Shown here: piece after piece, positions 45,458-53,923 of the stretch | Numbering within the stretch: position 1 is the first letter of the stretch | Layout of the letters: every line of letters starts with the position of its first letter | Assembly (NCBI GenBank): GCA_038276315.1 | Contig: JBBPZY010000293.1 | Coordinates: 1-64,000, forward strand | DNA from: GCA-003244245 sp038276315 | GTDB taxonomy: Bacteria; Actinomycetota; Actinomycetes; Mycobacteriales; Pseudonocardiaceae | Length of the DNA stretch: 64,000 bases | Reading direction: 5' to 3' | The notes under the pieces: model-generated | The model's database searches: none | What the model was told of the DNA's origin: nothing | Seen by the model: the letters and a program-made list of their open reading frames with translations, nothing else | Position numbers and translations under genes: made by a program

Positions 45458-45894
45458 ATGTGCGCTGACCGCCACTCGACACCGCTGCGCGTGCTGATTG
45501 ACGGCACGCCGCTGCTCGGACAGCGCAGTGGGATCGGTCGCTACACCGCCGCGCTGCTGCGGGAACTGGCGGCACGCTCCGACGTCGACGTCACGGTGAC
45601 CGCGTTCACCGCTCGCGGGCAGAGCCAGCTGCGCCGCGCGGTGCCTGCCGGGGTGGCGGTGCGCGGCGGCCCGGTCCCGGCCAGGGCGCTGCGGCGTTGT
45701 GGCAAACCGTGGACTGGCCCCCCACCGAGCTGCTCGCCGGCGATGCCGATGTGGCCAGCGTGGACAGCGCTGGGGGGGATCCCGCCGGGGCGGCCGCCCG
45801 ACGCGCGCACGCGGCTTGCTTCAGCTGGCAGGCCTGTGCTGACGCGACGGTCCGCGCCTACCGGAAGGCCCGCGACCGGGTCGGATCCCCGTGA
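45458..45894 (+). pseudogene. GT4 glycosyltransferase remnant D with internal deletion
   Basis: The start is a classic GT4 N terminus (RVLIDGTPLLGQRSGIGRYT, then AALLRELAARSDVDV). After a frameshift near 45695 the sequence reads WQTVDWPPTELLAGDADV and then jumps to a typical C-terminal end (GGDPAGAAARRAHAACF, then ATVRAYRKARDR). The 230 or so residues that should lie between are gone. It is the fourth broken glycosyltransferase in 4 kb. Confidence 0.72.
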
Positions 45895-46157
45895 AGAATC
45901 CACGGGTTAACGGTGACGAACACAGCGGTCGCCAGTGACGGATACACCGAGATAGGTTTCACCCACGGGGAGTAGCGGAGCAGCGTTACCAAGCCGTTAT
46001 GATAGGCCTAGGTCGCACACAGCTACACCGAGGGCGCCGAGGAAGGCCGGTCACCCCCATTCGAGTGCTGGGGGCCATCGCATTCAGCTACGTCAAACGC
46101 TGGCGCATGACTGCGCCCGCGCGATGGCGCGCGCGTTCGCACAGGAGGGGGAGGACG

Positions 46158-47282
46158 ATGCTCATTCGCCGAACTCAGATCGGGGCCGTCCTAGCGGCTC
46201 TGAGCGCGGTAACTGTAGCAGTCACGGTCAGCGCGGCAGCGCCTGGGGTGGCGCAGACGGCACCGTTGGGCGGGGCGAACCCGGTCGCCGTGCTGACCGG
46301 TGCCCATTCAATCAACGCAACCGAGACGAGGTACCAGGTCAAGGGCACCGACCTCGGGATTATGTGGACCGACGAGCGAGGTCAGATCCTGGCCGCCTTC
46401 GGCGACACCTTCGGGCTCGGATGGGCCGGTATCACCAGTGGATTCGCGAATCCCACCACGATCGATTGGCGGTCGAACACCCTCGCCCGCAGCACGGACC
46501 GGAATCCGGCCAACGGCATGTCGTTCAACAACTACGTCACCGACCGTCCGGGCCATGCCAAGGAGCTACTGCCGTCGCTGAAGAAGGACGGCGTCGAGAT
46601 GACCAAGATCCCGACCGGCGGCGTCAACGTCGGCGGCCGCAACTATCTGGCTTACATGTCCATCCGCAGCTTCACTCAACCGGGGCATTGGCTCACCAAC
46701 CACAGTGGTATCGCCTACTCCGACGACGGCGGTCAGAACTGGAAGGACGCCTCCAGCGCGCGCCGGCCGAACACCGCCGGATTCGACGACCAGTTCCAGA
46801 TGATCGCCTTCGCTCAGCGAGACGGTTTCGTCTACGCGTACGGCACGCCCAACGGCCGCTTCGGTGACGCCCACGTCGCCCGAGTCCCCGAACAGCAACT
46901 CCTCGACCAATCCGCCTACGAGTACTGGACCGGAAAAGGCTGGCATCGGGGCAGCAGTTCGATCGCGACGCCGATCGTGGATGGACCCGTGGGTGAGCTG
47001 TCGGTCCGCTACGACCAGACGCTCAAGAGCTGGGAGATGATGTACCTCGACGAGTCGCGTAAGGAGATCGTGGTGCGGCTAGCTCCGCAGCCCACTGGGC
47101 CATGGAGCGCGGAGATCCCAGTCGCCACGTCGCGCGAGTACCCGAACCTTTACGGCGGATTTCTCGACCCGGACTCCAAGGGCGCGGACCTTTATTTCAC
47201 GATGACCCAGTACGACAGCTACAACGTCATGATGATGCACACCAAATTGCCGGACAGCGCATTGCGCCGCGCGCTGAAGTAG
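46158..47282 (+). CDS. Secreted DUF4185 protein
   Basis: A 374-residue exported protein. The first 35 residues form a signal peptide (RRTQIG, then AVLAALSAVTVAVTVSAAA). The rest is a DUF4185 beta-propeller-like domain with the recognisable GIMWTDERGQILAAFGDTFG, the SGIAYSDDGGQNWKD Asp-box-like motif and ELSVRYDQTLKSWEMMYLDE. The fold resembles sialidase-like five-bladed propellers and related proteins bind or cleave wall glycans such as arabinan; activity here is not established. ATG 46158 has a GGAGG site; the frame upstream is not part of the protein. It is convergent with rmlD. Confidence 0.85.
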   Translation: MLIRRTQIGAVLAALSAVTVAVTVSAAAPGVAQTAPLGGANPVAVLTGAHSINATETRYQVKGTDLGIMWTDERGQILAAFGDTFGLGWAGITSGFANPTTIDWRSNTLARSTDRNPANGMSFNNYVTDRPGHAKELLPSLKKDGVEMTKIPTGGVNVGGRNYLAYMSIRSFTQPGHWLTNHSGIAYSDDGGQNWKDASSARRPNTAGFDDQFQMIAFAQRDGFVYAYGTPNGRFGDAHVARVPEQQLLDQSAYEYWTGKGWHRGSSSIATPIVDGPVGELSVRYDQTLKSWEMMYLDESRKEIVVRLAPQPTGPWSAEIPVATSREYPNLYGGFLDPDSKGADLYFTMTQYDSYNVMMMHTKLPDSALRRALK

Positions 47283-47301
47283 TCCGTGCCACTGGTCGGC
47301 G

Positions 47302-48195
47302 TCAGCCGGCAAGCGCGCCGGCGGCACTGGCGGCGTGTAGCGCCGCCCGCCAGGGCCGCAGTTCGGGTAGCCCGGCGCCGGCCCATCCGGCGGTGTCCAG
47401 CACCGAGTTCGCCGGTCGCGGCGCGGGTCGCGGGTATTCGGCGGTGCTGCACAGCGACACCCGGCCCGGATCGGCACCGACCTCGGCGAACACTGCTTTG
47501 GCCAGCCCGAACCAGGTCGTCGTGCCAGCGTTGACACAGTGCAGCACGCCAGCCGGCACCCGATCCGCAGCCAGCGCGAGCGCGATCAAGCCGTCGGCGA
47601 GGTCCGCCGTCCAGGTCGGGTTGCCGTGCTGATCGTCGACCACCCGGACGGTCTCGGCCCCCTGGGCTAACCCCGCCATCCGCGCCATGGTGCGGACGAA
47701 GTTGGCGCCATGGGCGCCATAGAGCCACGCGGTCCGCACCACGTGGGCCGACGCTTCCGAGGACAGCACCGCCCGCTCCCCCGCGAGCTTGGTTCGGCCG
47801 TACACGGTCCGCGGCGCCGTGCGCCCGTCCACCCGGTTGGGTCCGGCGCTGCCGCCGTCGAAGACGTAGTCGGTCGAGACCTGCAGCAGATGCGCCTGAT
47901 GAGCAGCGCAGGCCGCAGCCAGGTTCGCGGGACCCCGCGCATTGACCGCGAGAGCTCGCGCCGCACCCTGTCCCTCGGCGGCGTCCACTGCCGTGTAGGC
48001 TGCGGCGTTGATCACCACCAGCCTGGTGCCATGCCCCCCCGAGAAAATCGCGTGAGACACCGCCGCGACGTCGGTGACGTCGAGTTCAGCCGAGCCCGGC
48101 GCGTGGATTCGGGTGATCCCGGCACGGACGGCTGCGGCCACCAGATCCTGACCGAGCTGTCCCCCACCACCAGTGATCAGTAGCGACAAGTTCAT
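47302..48195 (-). CDS. rmlD: dTDP-4-dehydrorhamnose reductase
   Basis: A 297-residue short-chain reductase that makes dTDP-L-rhamnose in the last step of the pathway. The nucleotide-binding GGGGQLGQDL, the STDYVFDGG strand and the catalytic Y-x3-K in VYGRTKLAGE are present. Its ATG overlaps the rmlB stop (ATGA), so RmlB and RmlD are co-translated. rmlA and rmlC are not in the window and must lie elsewhere. Confidence 0.94.
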   Translation of the reverse strand: MNLSLLITGGGGQLGQDLVAAAVRAGITRIHAPGSAELDVTDVAAVSHAIFSGGHGTRLVVINAAAYTAVDAAEGQGAARALAVNARGPANLAAACAAHQAHLLQVSTDYVFDGGSAGPNRVDGRTAPRTVYGRTKLAGERAVLSSEASAHVVRTAWLYGAHGANFVRTMARMAGLAQGAETVRVVDDQHGNPTWTADLADGLIALALAADRVPAGVLHCVNAGTTTWFGLAKAVFAEVGADPGRVSLCSTAEYPRPAPRPANSVLDTAGWAGAGLPELRPWRAALHAASAAGALAG

Positions 48196-49166
48196 GTCGT
48201 CTTCAACGGCTCCCACCAGTCCCGGTGCTCGGTATACCAGCGCACCGTCTCGGCCAGCCCGTGGGTGAAGTCGACCTCAGGGGTGTAACCGAGCTGGGTG
48301 CGGGCCTTCGTCCAGTCCACCGAGTATCGGCGGTCATGGGCCTTGCGATCGGCCACCGGCTGCACCTGCGACCAGTCCGCGCCCAGGGCGTCCAGCAGCA
48401 GGCCGGTGAGCTCGGTGTTGGTCAGCTCGGTGCCACCGCCGATGTTGTAGATCTCGCCAGCCCGACCGCGCTCGAGTACCAGCGCGATGCCCCGGCAGTG
48501 GTCGTCGACGTGCAACCAGTCCCGCACGTTGAAGCCATCGCCGTACAGCGGCACCGCCAGCCCGTCGAGCAGGTTGGTGACGAACAGCGGGATGACCTTC
48601 TCCGGGTACTGGTAGGGCCCGTAGTTGTTCGAGCAGCGGGTGATCCGCACGTCCATGCCGTGGGTGCGGGCGTAGGCCCGGGCGAGCAGATCGCCGCTGG
48701 CCTTGGACGCCGAATAGGGCGAATTCGGCTCCAGCGGGTGGTCCTCGGACCACGAGCCCGACTCGATGGACCCGTAGACCTCGTCGGTGGAAATGTGCAC
48801 GAATCGCGGCACATCGGCCGCCAGTGCGGCCTGCAGCAAAATCTGGGTACCCACCACATTGGTCAGCACGAACGGGTCGGCACCCACGATCGAGCGGTCC
48901 ACATGTGACTCCGCGGCGAAGTGTACGACCGCATCGATGCCGACCATCAGGTCGGCGACCAGCGGCCCTTCGGTAATGTCGCCCTTGACGAAGTGCAGCG
49001 CCGGATCGGTGGCGACCGGCGCGAGGTTCGCCTCATTACCGGCGTAGGTCAGCTTGTCCAGCACTACCACCTCCGCGCCGACCAGGCTTGGTTGCGCACC
49101 TTGTAGCACCCGACGCACGAACGTCGACCCGATGAACCCGGCACCGCCGGTGACCAGCAACCGCAT
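48192..49166 (-). CDS. rmlB: dTDP-glucose 4,6-dehydratase
   Basis: A 324-residue extended SDR enzyme. It has the TGGAGFIGS NAD site, a STDEVYG active-site strand, the catalytic YSASK, and RCSNNYGPYQYPEKVIP. It converts dTDP-glucose to the 4-keto-6-deoxy intermediate of dTDP-rhamnose synthesis. ATG 49166 gives the usual MRLLVTGGAGF start. It is divergent from the LCP gene, and the 139-base gap holds both promoters. Confidence 0.95.
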   Translation of the reverse strand: MRLLVTGGAGFIGSTFVRRVLQGAQPSLVGAEVVVLDKLTYAGNEANLAPVATDPALHFVKGDITEGPLVADLMVGIDAVVHFAAESHVDRSIVGADPFVLTNVVGTQILLQAALAADVPRFVHISTDEVYGSIESGSWSEDHPLEPNSPYSASKASGDLLARAYARTHGMDVRITRCSNNYGPYQYPEKVIPLFVTNLLDGLAVPLYGDGFNVRDWLHVDDHCRGIALVLERGRAGEIYNIGGGTELTNTELTGLLLDALGADWSQVQPVADRKAHDRRYSVDWTKARTQLGYTPEVDFTHGLAETVRWYTEHRDWWEPLKTT

Positions 49167-49305
49167 CCGCGCACCCTGCACTCTCTGATCGACAGTAGGC
49201 GACCGACGGCGGTCGAGTGTGCCACGGGCAACCTGACCAGGGCTCACACGTCTGGACTAAGAAGTACTGCCGCCACACCAGTCGCGGGACGCAGGAGGGG
49301 CATCC

Positions 49306-50919
49306 GTGGACGACAGGCCAGCTCGGTCGGGGGGGTCCGACCGGTCGGGTCGGCGACGCAGGCCAGCCGGCGGCCCGCCGTCCCCGTCCGGTCGGCGGGC
49401 CGGGCGACGCCGCAACTATGGCTTGCAGCTCGCCAAGCTCGCGATCGCGATGGTGTCGGTGCTGGTGCTCGGCCTCACCGGATACGGGTGGGCGACATTC
49501 CAGACCCTCCACGAGGGATTGAGCACCACAGACGTGATCGGCTGGGCCGTCCCGGACAAAGCCACCGACCTCCTGCTGGTCGGTCTGGACAGCCGGACTG
49601 ACGCGCACGACAACCCCCTGGCCCGCGACGTGCTGGCCCGGCTGCGCGCTGGTGACAACGAGGGTGAACTCACCGACACCATGATCCTGGTGCGGATTCC
49701 GCACGACGGGCAGCACGCGGTAGCGATCTCGCTGCCCCGAGACCTGTACGTGGAGCTGCCCGACGGCTACGGCAAGCACAAGCTCAACTCCGCGTTCGTC
49801 CGCGCGCGCAACGCCACCGCTGCGCGGCTGGTCGCACAAGGTGCCGACCCTGCGACGGTGCGTACCGAATCCATCGCCGCTGGCCGAAAGCTGCTGCTGC
49901 AAGCTGTCAAAGACCTGACCGGCGTCGGTATCGACCACTATGCGGAGATCAACCTGCTGGGCTTCTCGCTGCTCACCGATGCCGTCGGTGGAGTCGAGGT
50001 ATGCCTCAATGCACCGGCTCACGACAGGTTCTCCGGGGCGAACTTCCCGGCCGGCCCGCAGTTGATCTCGGGACCGGACGCGTTGGCGTTCGTCCGGCAA
50101 CGGCACGGATTGCCCCGCGGTGACCTGGACCGCATCGTGCGCCAGCAGGCATACCTGGCGTCACTGGCCCACAAGGTTCTCACTGCGGGCACGCTGGCCA
50201 ACCCGAGCCGGATCAATCAGCTGATCAATGCGACGCAGCAGTCGCTGGTACTCGACGAGGGCTTTGATGTGCTCGACTTCGCCGGTCGAATTCAGGGTCT
50301 CGCCGCCGGCAACGTGGTTTTCAAGACCGTTCCGGTGCTGGGTGACGGAACCAGCGAGTCCGACGGCGCGGTGCTCAACGTTGATCCGGATGCCGTGCGC
50401 GCCTTTGTCGGGCAAGCAATCGACGCCCCCTCCACGACTGACCCCAAGCCCGCCTCCGTGGCCAAGCCGCCGCTGACATTCGACGTATTCAATGCCTCGA
50501 CCGTGAGTGGGCTCGCCCAGTCAGTCTCTGATCAGCTGACCGGGCAGGGATTCCGGCCGGAAACGGTCGGCAGCAGCCCCACCCGACCCACCAGCGTGGT
50601 GCGCTACCCGACCGGCGGACGAGACGCCGCGCGCACCGTGGCCGACGCGTTGGGCGGCTTGCCGATCGAGGAGGACGCCCAACTGGTACCCGGCACCGTG
50701 CAGATACACCTCGGCAAGGACTACCCGAAGTGGGACAAAGCGCGGGTCGCGGGTGCATTGCCGCGGCGAGGAGTGATCCCGGTCGCGAACGATGCCGCGC
50801 GGCGGATCGCCGATACCGCAGGCGCCGACAGCACCACGGTCGCAGCGTCACCGCCGTCGGCTCCAGCGCCGCCACCGCGACCGTCGGTGGTGGATGGCAA
50901 GGTGCCCTGCGTCTCCTGA
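49306..50919 (+). CDS. LytR-CpsA-Psr (LCP) wall polymer ligase with LytR_C domain
   Basis: A 537-residue membrane-anchored protein. A basic, disordered cytoplasmic N terminus (1-38) precedes one helix (about 42-63, LAIAMVSVLVLGLTGYGW). An extracellular LCP domain (about 85-300) follows, with GLDSRTD, DTMILVRIP, ISLPRDLYVELP and RQRHGLPRGDLDRI, and then a LytR_C domain (about 385-480, FDVFNASTVSGLAQSVSD). LCP enzymes transfer glycopolymers from lipid carriers to peptidoglycan; the Rv3267 orthologue (Lcp1) attaches arabinogalactan. That fits the rhamnose genes next door. Start GTG 49306 after an AGGAGG site. Confidence 0.93.
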   Translation: MDDRPARSGGSDRSGRRRRPAGGPPSPSGRRAGRRRNYGLQLAKLAIAMVSVLVLGLTGYGWATFQTLHEGLSTTDVIGWAVPDKATDLLLVGLDSRTDAHDNPLARDVLARLRAGDNEGELTDTMILVRIPHDGQHAVAISLPRDLYVELPDGYGKHKLNSAFVRARNATAARLVAQGADPATVRTESIAAGRKLLLQAVKDLTGVGIDHYAEINLLGFSLLTDAVGGVEVCLNAPAHDRFSGANFPAGPQLISGPDALAFVRQRHGLPRGDLDRIVRQQAYLASLAHKVLTAGTLANPSRINQLINATQQSLVLDEGFDVLDFAGRIQGLAAGNVVFKTVPVLGDGTSESDGAVLNVDPDAVRAFVGQAIDAPSTTDPKPASVAKPPLTFDVFNASTVSGLAQSVSDQLTGQGFRPETVGSSPTRPTSVVRYPTGGRDAARTVADALGGLPIEEDAQLVPGTVQIHLGKDYPKWDKARVAGALPRRGVIPVANDAARRIADTAGADSTTVAASPPSAPAPPPRPSVVDGKVPCVS

Positions 50920-50965
50920 GCCGCCGCTCGGCACGCGGTGCTCGCGTAGTTAAGCTACCGAGCTG

Positions 50966-51646
50966 ATGACCATCACCGACCAGTTGCTCGGCCCGCTGCT
51001 GCGCGCGGACCCCGCCAGACCGCGCATCACCCACTACGACGACACCGTCGGCAGCCGGATCGAACTGTCCGGCGCCACGCTGGCAAACTGGGCAGCCAAA
51101 ACCGCGAACTGGTTGCGCGACGAGCTCGACGTCCAACCCGGCGACACCGTCGCGGTGTTGCTACCACCGCACTGGCAGACCGCCGGGGTGCTGTTGGGCG
51201 CCTGGTGGTGCGGCGCGACGGTCACCGCGTCGCCCAAGGGGACGCAAGTAGCACTGTGCGGGCTTGATCGAATCAGCGACGCCACCGGCGCCGACGAGCT
51301 GGCAGCGGTCGGGCTGGATGCACTGGGCGGGGGAATCGCGGTGCTGCCACCCGGGGTCCGGGACTACGCCAGTGAGGTTCGGGTGCACGGCGATACGTTC
51401 TCATCCGGTGGACCCGGACCTGACACCGAGACACTCGTCGCCGCGGCCCGGTCCCGAGCCGCGGTGCTTGGCCTGGGCACCGGTGACCGCTTGCTGTGCA
51501 CGACAAGCTGGGACCTGACGGTGCCCGGTGAGGTGCTCCTGGCGGTGCTTGCCGCCGACGCTTCGCTGGTGCAGTGCACTGGGGCTGATCCCGCCGCGCT
51601 GACCGATCGCTGCACCGCCGAGCGAATCACCACCATCCTCAACTAA
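50966..51646 (+). CDS. TIGR03089 family protein
   Basis: A 226-residue protein of the actinobacterial TIGR03089 family, which resembles the N-terminal subdomain of AMP-binding (acyl-CoA synthetase-like) enzymes. Typical segments are RITHYDDTVGSRIELSG, LANWAAKTANWL and VAVLLPPHWQTAGVLLGAWW. It lacks the adenylation motifs and C-terminal lid, so it is unlikely to be an active synthetase. Position after the LCP gene matches Rv3268. Function unknown. Confidence 0.9.
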   Translation: MTITDQLLGPLLRADPARPRITHYDDTVGSRIELSGATLANWAAKTANWLRDELDVQPGDTVAVLLPPHWQTAGVLLGAWWCGATVTASPKGTQVALCGLDRISDATGADELAAVGLDALGGGIAVLPPGVRDYASEVRVHGDTFSSGGPGPDTETLVAAARSRAAVLGLGTGDRLLCTTSWDLTVPGEVLLAVLAADASLVQCTGADPAALTDRCTAERITTILN

Positions 51647-51736
51647 CTCGGGTGACACGGGCAGTTCGACGCGAACCACTCGGTGCCCCGCGATAGTCTG
51701 TGCTTGGCAGCTATCGGGAGATTCGGCGGGGAAACT

Positions 51737-52894
51737 ATGCGGCGTGTGTTGATGTTGCTTGTCGTAGCGTTTTTGCTTGTCGCGTGCTCCGGAAGCTTCC
51801 CGGGACCATCCGGCGGCGAAGTTGCGCCACACCCGCAGGCGCAGGTCAGCACGTTGCCAGGCGACAAGGCCTCGAACGTCAGCCCGACGCTGCCCGTCTC
51901 GGTGCGAGTCGTCGGCGGGGTCTTGAATCAGGTCGCACTGACCAACTCGGATGGCAGAGCGATCGCCGGCACCCTGAGCCCAGACCGGCAAAGCTGGATC
52001 AGCTCGGAGGCACTGGGCTACGCCAAGACCTACACCTGGCGCGGCAGTGCGGCTGGCCCTGACCGACTGTCCGTGCCGGTGGCCGGCACGTTCACCACCG
52101 TCAAGCCGCAGCGCCAACTCCACGCCACCCTGAACATCGGCGACGGCGACACCGTCGGCATCGGCGCCCCGATCATCCTGCAGTTCGACCACCACGTGTC
52201 GGACAAGGCCGCCGCGGAGCGAGCGCTGCAAGTGCAGGCTTCGGTGCCCACCGAGGGATCGTGGGCCTGGCTGCCCGACGGCAACGGCGGCTCCCGGGCG
52301 CACTACCGGCCCAAGGACTACTGGCAACCCGACACCAAGGTCAGCGTCACCGCCAAACTCTACGGCGTCGCTCTCGGCAACGGCTCCTACGGCAAAGAAG
52401 ACATCAGCACCAGGTTCATGATCGGCCGCTCCCAGATCGTCGAGGCCGACGTCAACAGCCACCGCATGTTTGTCATCCGAGACGGCCAGGAGGTGATGAA
52501 CTTCCCGGCCAGCTACGGGCTGAGCTCCGACCCGAATCGCAACACCACCAGCGGCATCCACGTGGTGATGAACAAGGCCCAAACCGTACTGATGTCCAAC
52601 CGGGCCTATGGCTACGTCAACGTACCCGAGCACTGGGCGGTACGGATCTCCAATAACGGGGAGTTCATCCACGCCAACCCGGAGACCACCGGCGTCCAGG
52701 GCGCCTCCAACGTCACCCACGGCTGCGTCAATCTGTCTACCGCGAACGCTCAGGAATACTTCGGCACCGCGATCTTCGGAGATCCGGTCGAGGTCACCAA
52801 CAGCCCGACCCCGCTCACCGGGGCCGACGGTGACATCTACGACTGGACCGTGCCGTGGGACAGCTGGCTGGCGATGTCCGCCCTGCACTCCTGA
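51737..52894 (+). CDS. L,D-transpeptidase lipoprotein (Ig-like plus YkuD)
   Basis: A 385-residue lipoprotein. The signal ends in a lipobox LLVAC (Cys17). Two Ig-like domains follow (about 45-235) and then a YkuD catalytic domain, with His328-Gly-Cys330 in NVTHGCVNLS as the active-site pair and GIHVVMNKAQTVLMSN nearby. It forms 3-3 cross-links in peptidoglycan, as LdtMt-type enzymes do, and is typically less sensitive to many penicillins. ATG 51737 gives the proper signal peptide. About 330 bases separate it from the Ubl operon. Confidence 0.94.
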   Translation: MRRVLMLLVVAFLLVACSGSFPGPSGGEVAPHPQAQVSTLPGDKASNVSPTLPVSVRVVGGVLNQVALTNSDGRAIAGTLSPDRQSWISSEALGYAKTYTWRGSAAGPDRLSVPVAGTFTTVKPQRQLHATLNIGDGDTVGIGAPIILQFDHHVSDKAAAERALQVQASVPTEGSWAWLPDGNGGSRAHYRPKDYWQPDTKVSVTAKLYGVALGNGSYGKEDISTRFMIGRSQIVEADVNSHRMFVIRDGQEVMNFPASYGLSSDPNRNTTSGIHVVMNKAQTVLMSNRAYGYVNVPEHWAVRISNNGEFIHANPETTGVQGASNVTHGCVNLSTANAQEYFGTAIFGDPVEVTNSPTPLTGADGDIYDWTVPWDSWLAMSALHS

Positions 52895-53078
52895 CCGCGG
52901 TAAGTGTGACCTCGGTCGGCCGCGACCCGCTGAAACTACGCAAAGGGCGCAAAAACGCGTCGAATCGAATCCGCTACGCGTACGCCTCATAACTCACAGT
53001 TCGCGATAACGGAATACGTAACGCGGCCTTGCGTACACGCGATGAACCTAAACAAGGACCGCGTCACAAAGGTGGATC

Positions 53079-53225
53079 ATGAACGTGGAACCGCGGGTAG
53101 CAACCTACCAGGCGACACGAGTCGGCGAGTGCAGTGACAATCAGTGCCTGTCCCCTCACTCATCACACCACAATGCGAACAGTCGATTGACTTCGGGCGC
53201 GCTCGGACGACAAGGCGGAGGCTGA
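53079..53225 (+). CDS. Possible 48-residue leader protein of the Ubl operon
   Basis: An ATG at 53079, with an AAAGGTGG site just upstream, opens a 48-codon frame. Its TGA (53223-53225) ends one base before the Ubl ATG, a spacing typical of coupled genes. The peptide has two cysteines (GECSDNQC), a His/Ser-rich centre and ends in Arg-Gln-Gly-Gly-Gly. I recognise no family. It could be a genuine small protein, a regulatory leader or a chance frame; the rest of 52895-53226 shows no other gene. Confidence 0.35.
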   Translation: MNVEPRVATYQATRVGECSDNQCLSPHSSHHNANSRLTSGALGRQGGG

Positions 53226-53226
53226 A

Positions 53227-53436
53227 ATGGGTAACTACATAGTTAACGGCGAGGTTATCGACGTGCGCGGCGAGCAGCCTACTGCCGCCGACCTCAAGCG
53301 CCAAGCCAACAGTGTGCTCTCTGATTGGGTGATGGCAAGTATGCCCAATGGCCAGATCGTCAAACTCGAAGATCACAGGCCGCTGCCGGCCAATGCAGTC
53401 GACTACTCAGTGGTGACGCCGTTCACTTATGGCTGA
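53227..53436 (+). CDS. Ubiquitin-like protein (multiubiquitin-domain type, single copy)
   Basis: A 69-residue protein that reads as one small beta-grasp domain. It starts YIVNGEVIDVRGEQPTAADL, has a central helix (LKRQANSVLSDW), then QIVKLEDHRPL and an ending VVTPFTYG. The order strand, NGE turn, helix, Pro-rich loop and closing strand matches the bacterial multiubiquitin-domain (PF14452-like) proteins of E1/E2/JAB operons. It ends at Gly69 with no tail to remove, so the C terminus could be activated directly. A GGAGG site (53217-53221) lies five bases before the ATG. Its stop overlaps the E2 start by eight bases. Family assignment is by pattern, not search. Confidence 0.7.
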   Translation: MGNYIVNGEVIDVRGEQPTAADLKRQANSVLSDWVMASMPNGQIVKLEDHRPLPANAVDYSVVTPFTYG

Positions 53437-53923
53437 TAGCGAGGTCGGGGTAATGCCGTCCATAATGAACGACCTCGAAACGCGGCGTAGGCTCAGCCGA
53501 CTCAAGACCGAGGCGCTCTTGCTCTCGCGACGGCTCGGCGGCGTGCGCTTCGATTCCGAAAGCGGCACCTGGTTCTATGTCGAACGGTTTCCGATCGCTG
53601 CCGGCTGGAACAAGTCTCACATCGAGGTCCTGATCGATATCCCGTACGGCACCCCCGGCTATCCGTCGGTACCGCCAGAGTGGTTCTGGACGGACCACGA
53701 TCTCCGGACGAACGAGGGGCAGCCACTCAACCATTTCTTCACGCGCGGACCGAGTACCGATAGGGAACACGTCGACCACGGCTGGGGACACTTCTGCGTC
53801 CACCTTATCGGATGGCGACCAGCTGGTGGCGCCGACTTGCTTCGTGGGCACAGCTTAGTAACGTACCTCGACCTGATCGCAGCGATTTTTCGCGATCGGC
53901 GCACTCTGAGCGGAGCACGATAA
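53429..53923 (+). CDS. E2-like ubiquitin-conjugating protein (prokaryotic E2 family E type)
   Basis: A 164-residue protein with the signature of bacterial E2 relatives. There is an E2-like meander with IDIPYGTPGYPSVPPEWFW (the Tyr-Pro-x-x-Pro-Pro loop) at about 70-87, and then the only cysteine, Cys123, in GHFCVHLIGW, the expected active-site position. A C-terminal helix follows (LVTYLDLIAAIFRDRR). E2 proteins take the activated Ubl from the E1 as a thioester and pass it to a target. The gene overlaps the Ubl gene by eight bases and the JAB-E1 gene by one base (TAATG). One TTA codon is present, rare in this genome. Confidence 0.75.
   Translation: MADSEVGVMPSIMNDLETRRRLSRLKTEALLLSRRLGGVRFDSESGTWFYVERFPIAAGWNKSHIEVLIDIPYGTPGYPSVPPEWFWTDHDLRTNEGQPLNHFFTRGPSTDREHVDHGWGHFCVHLIGWRPAGGADLLRGHSLVTYLDLIAAIFRDRRTLSGAR

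Noticed and set aside
53812..53922. A 37-residue N-terminal extension of the JAB-E1 protein
   Set aside because: It overlaps the E2 coding sequence in another frame; the ATG at 53923 overlaps the E2 stop (TAATG) and starts the family-like sequence.
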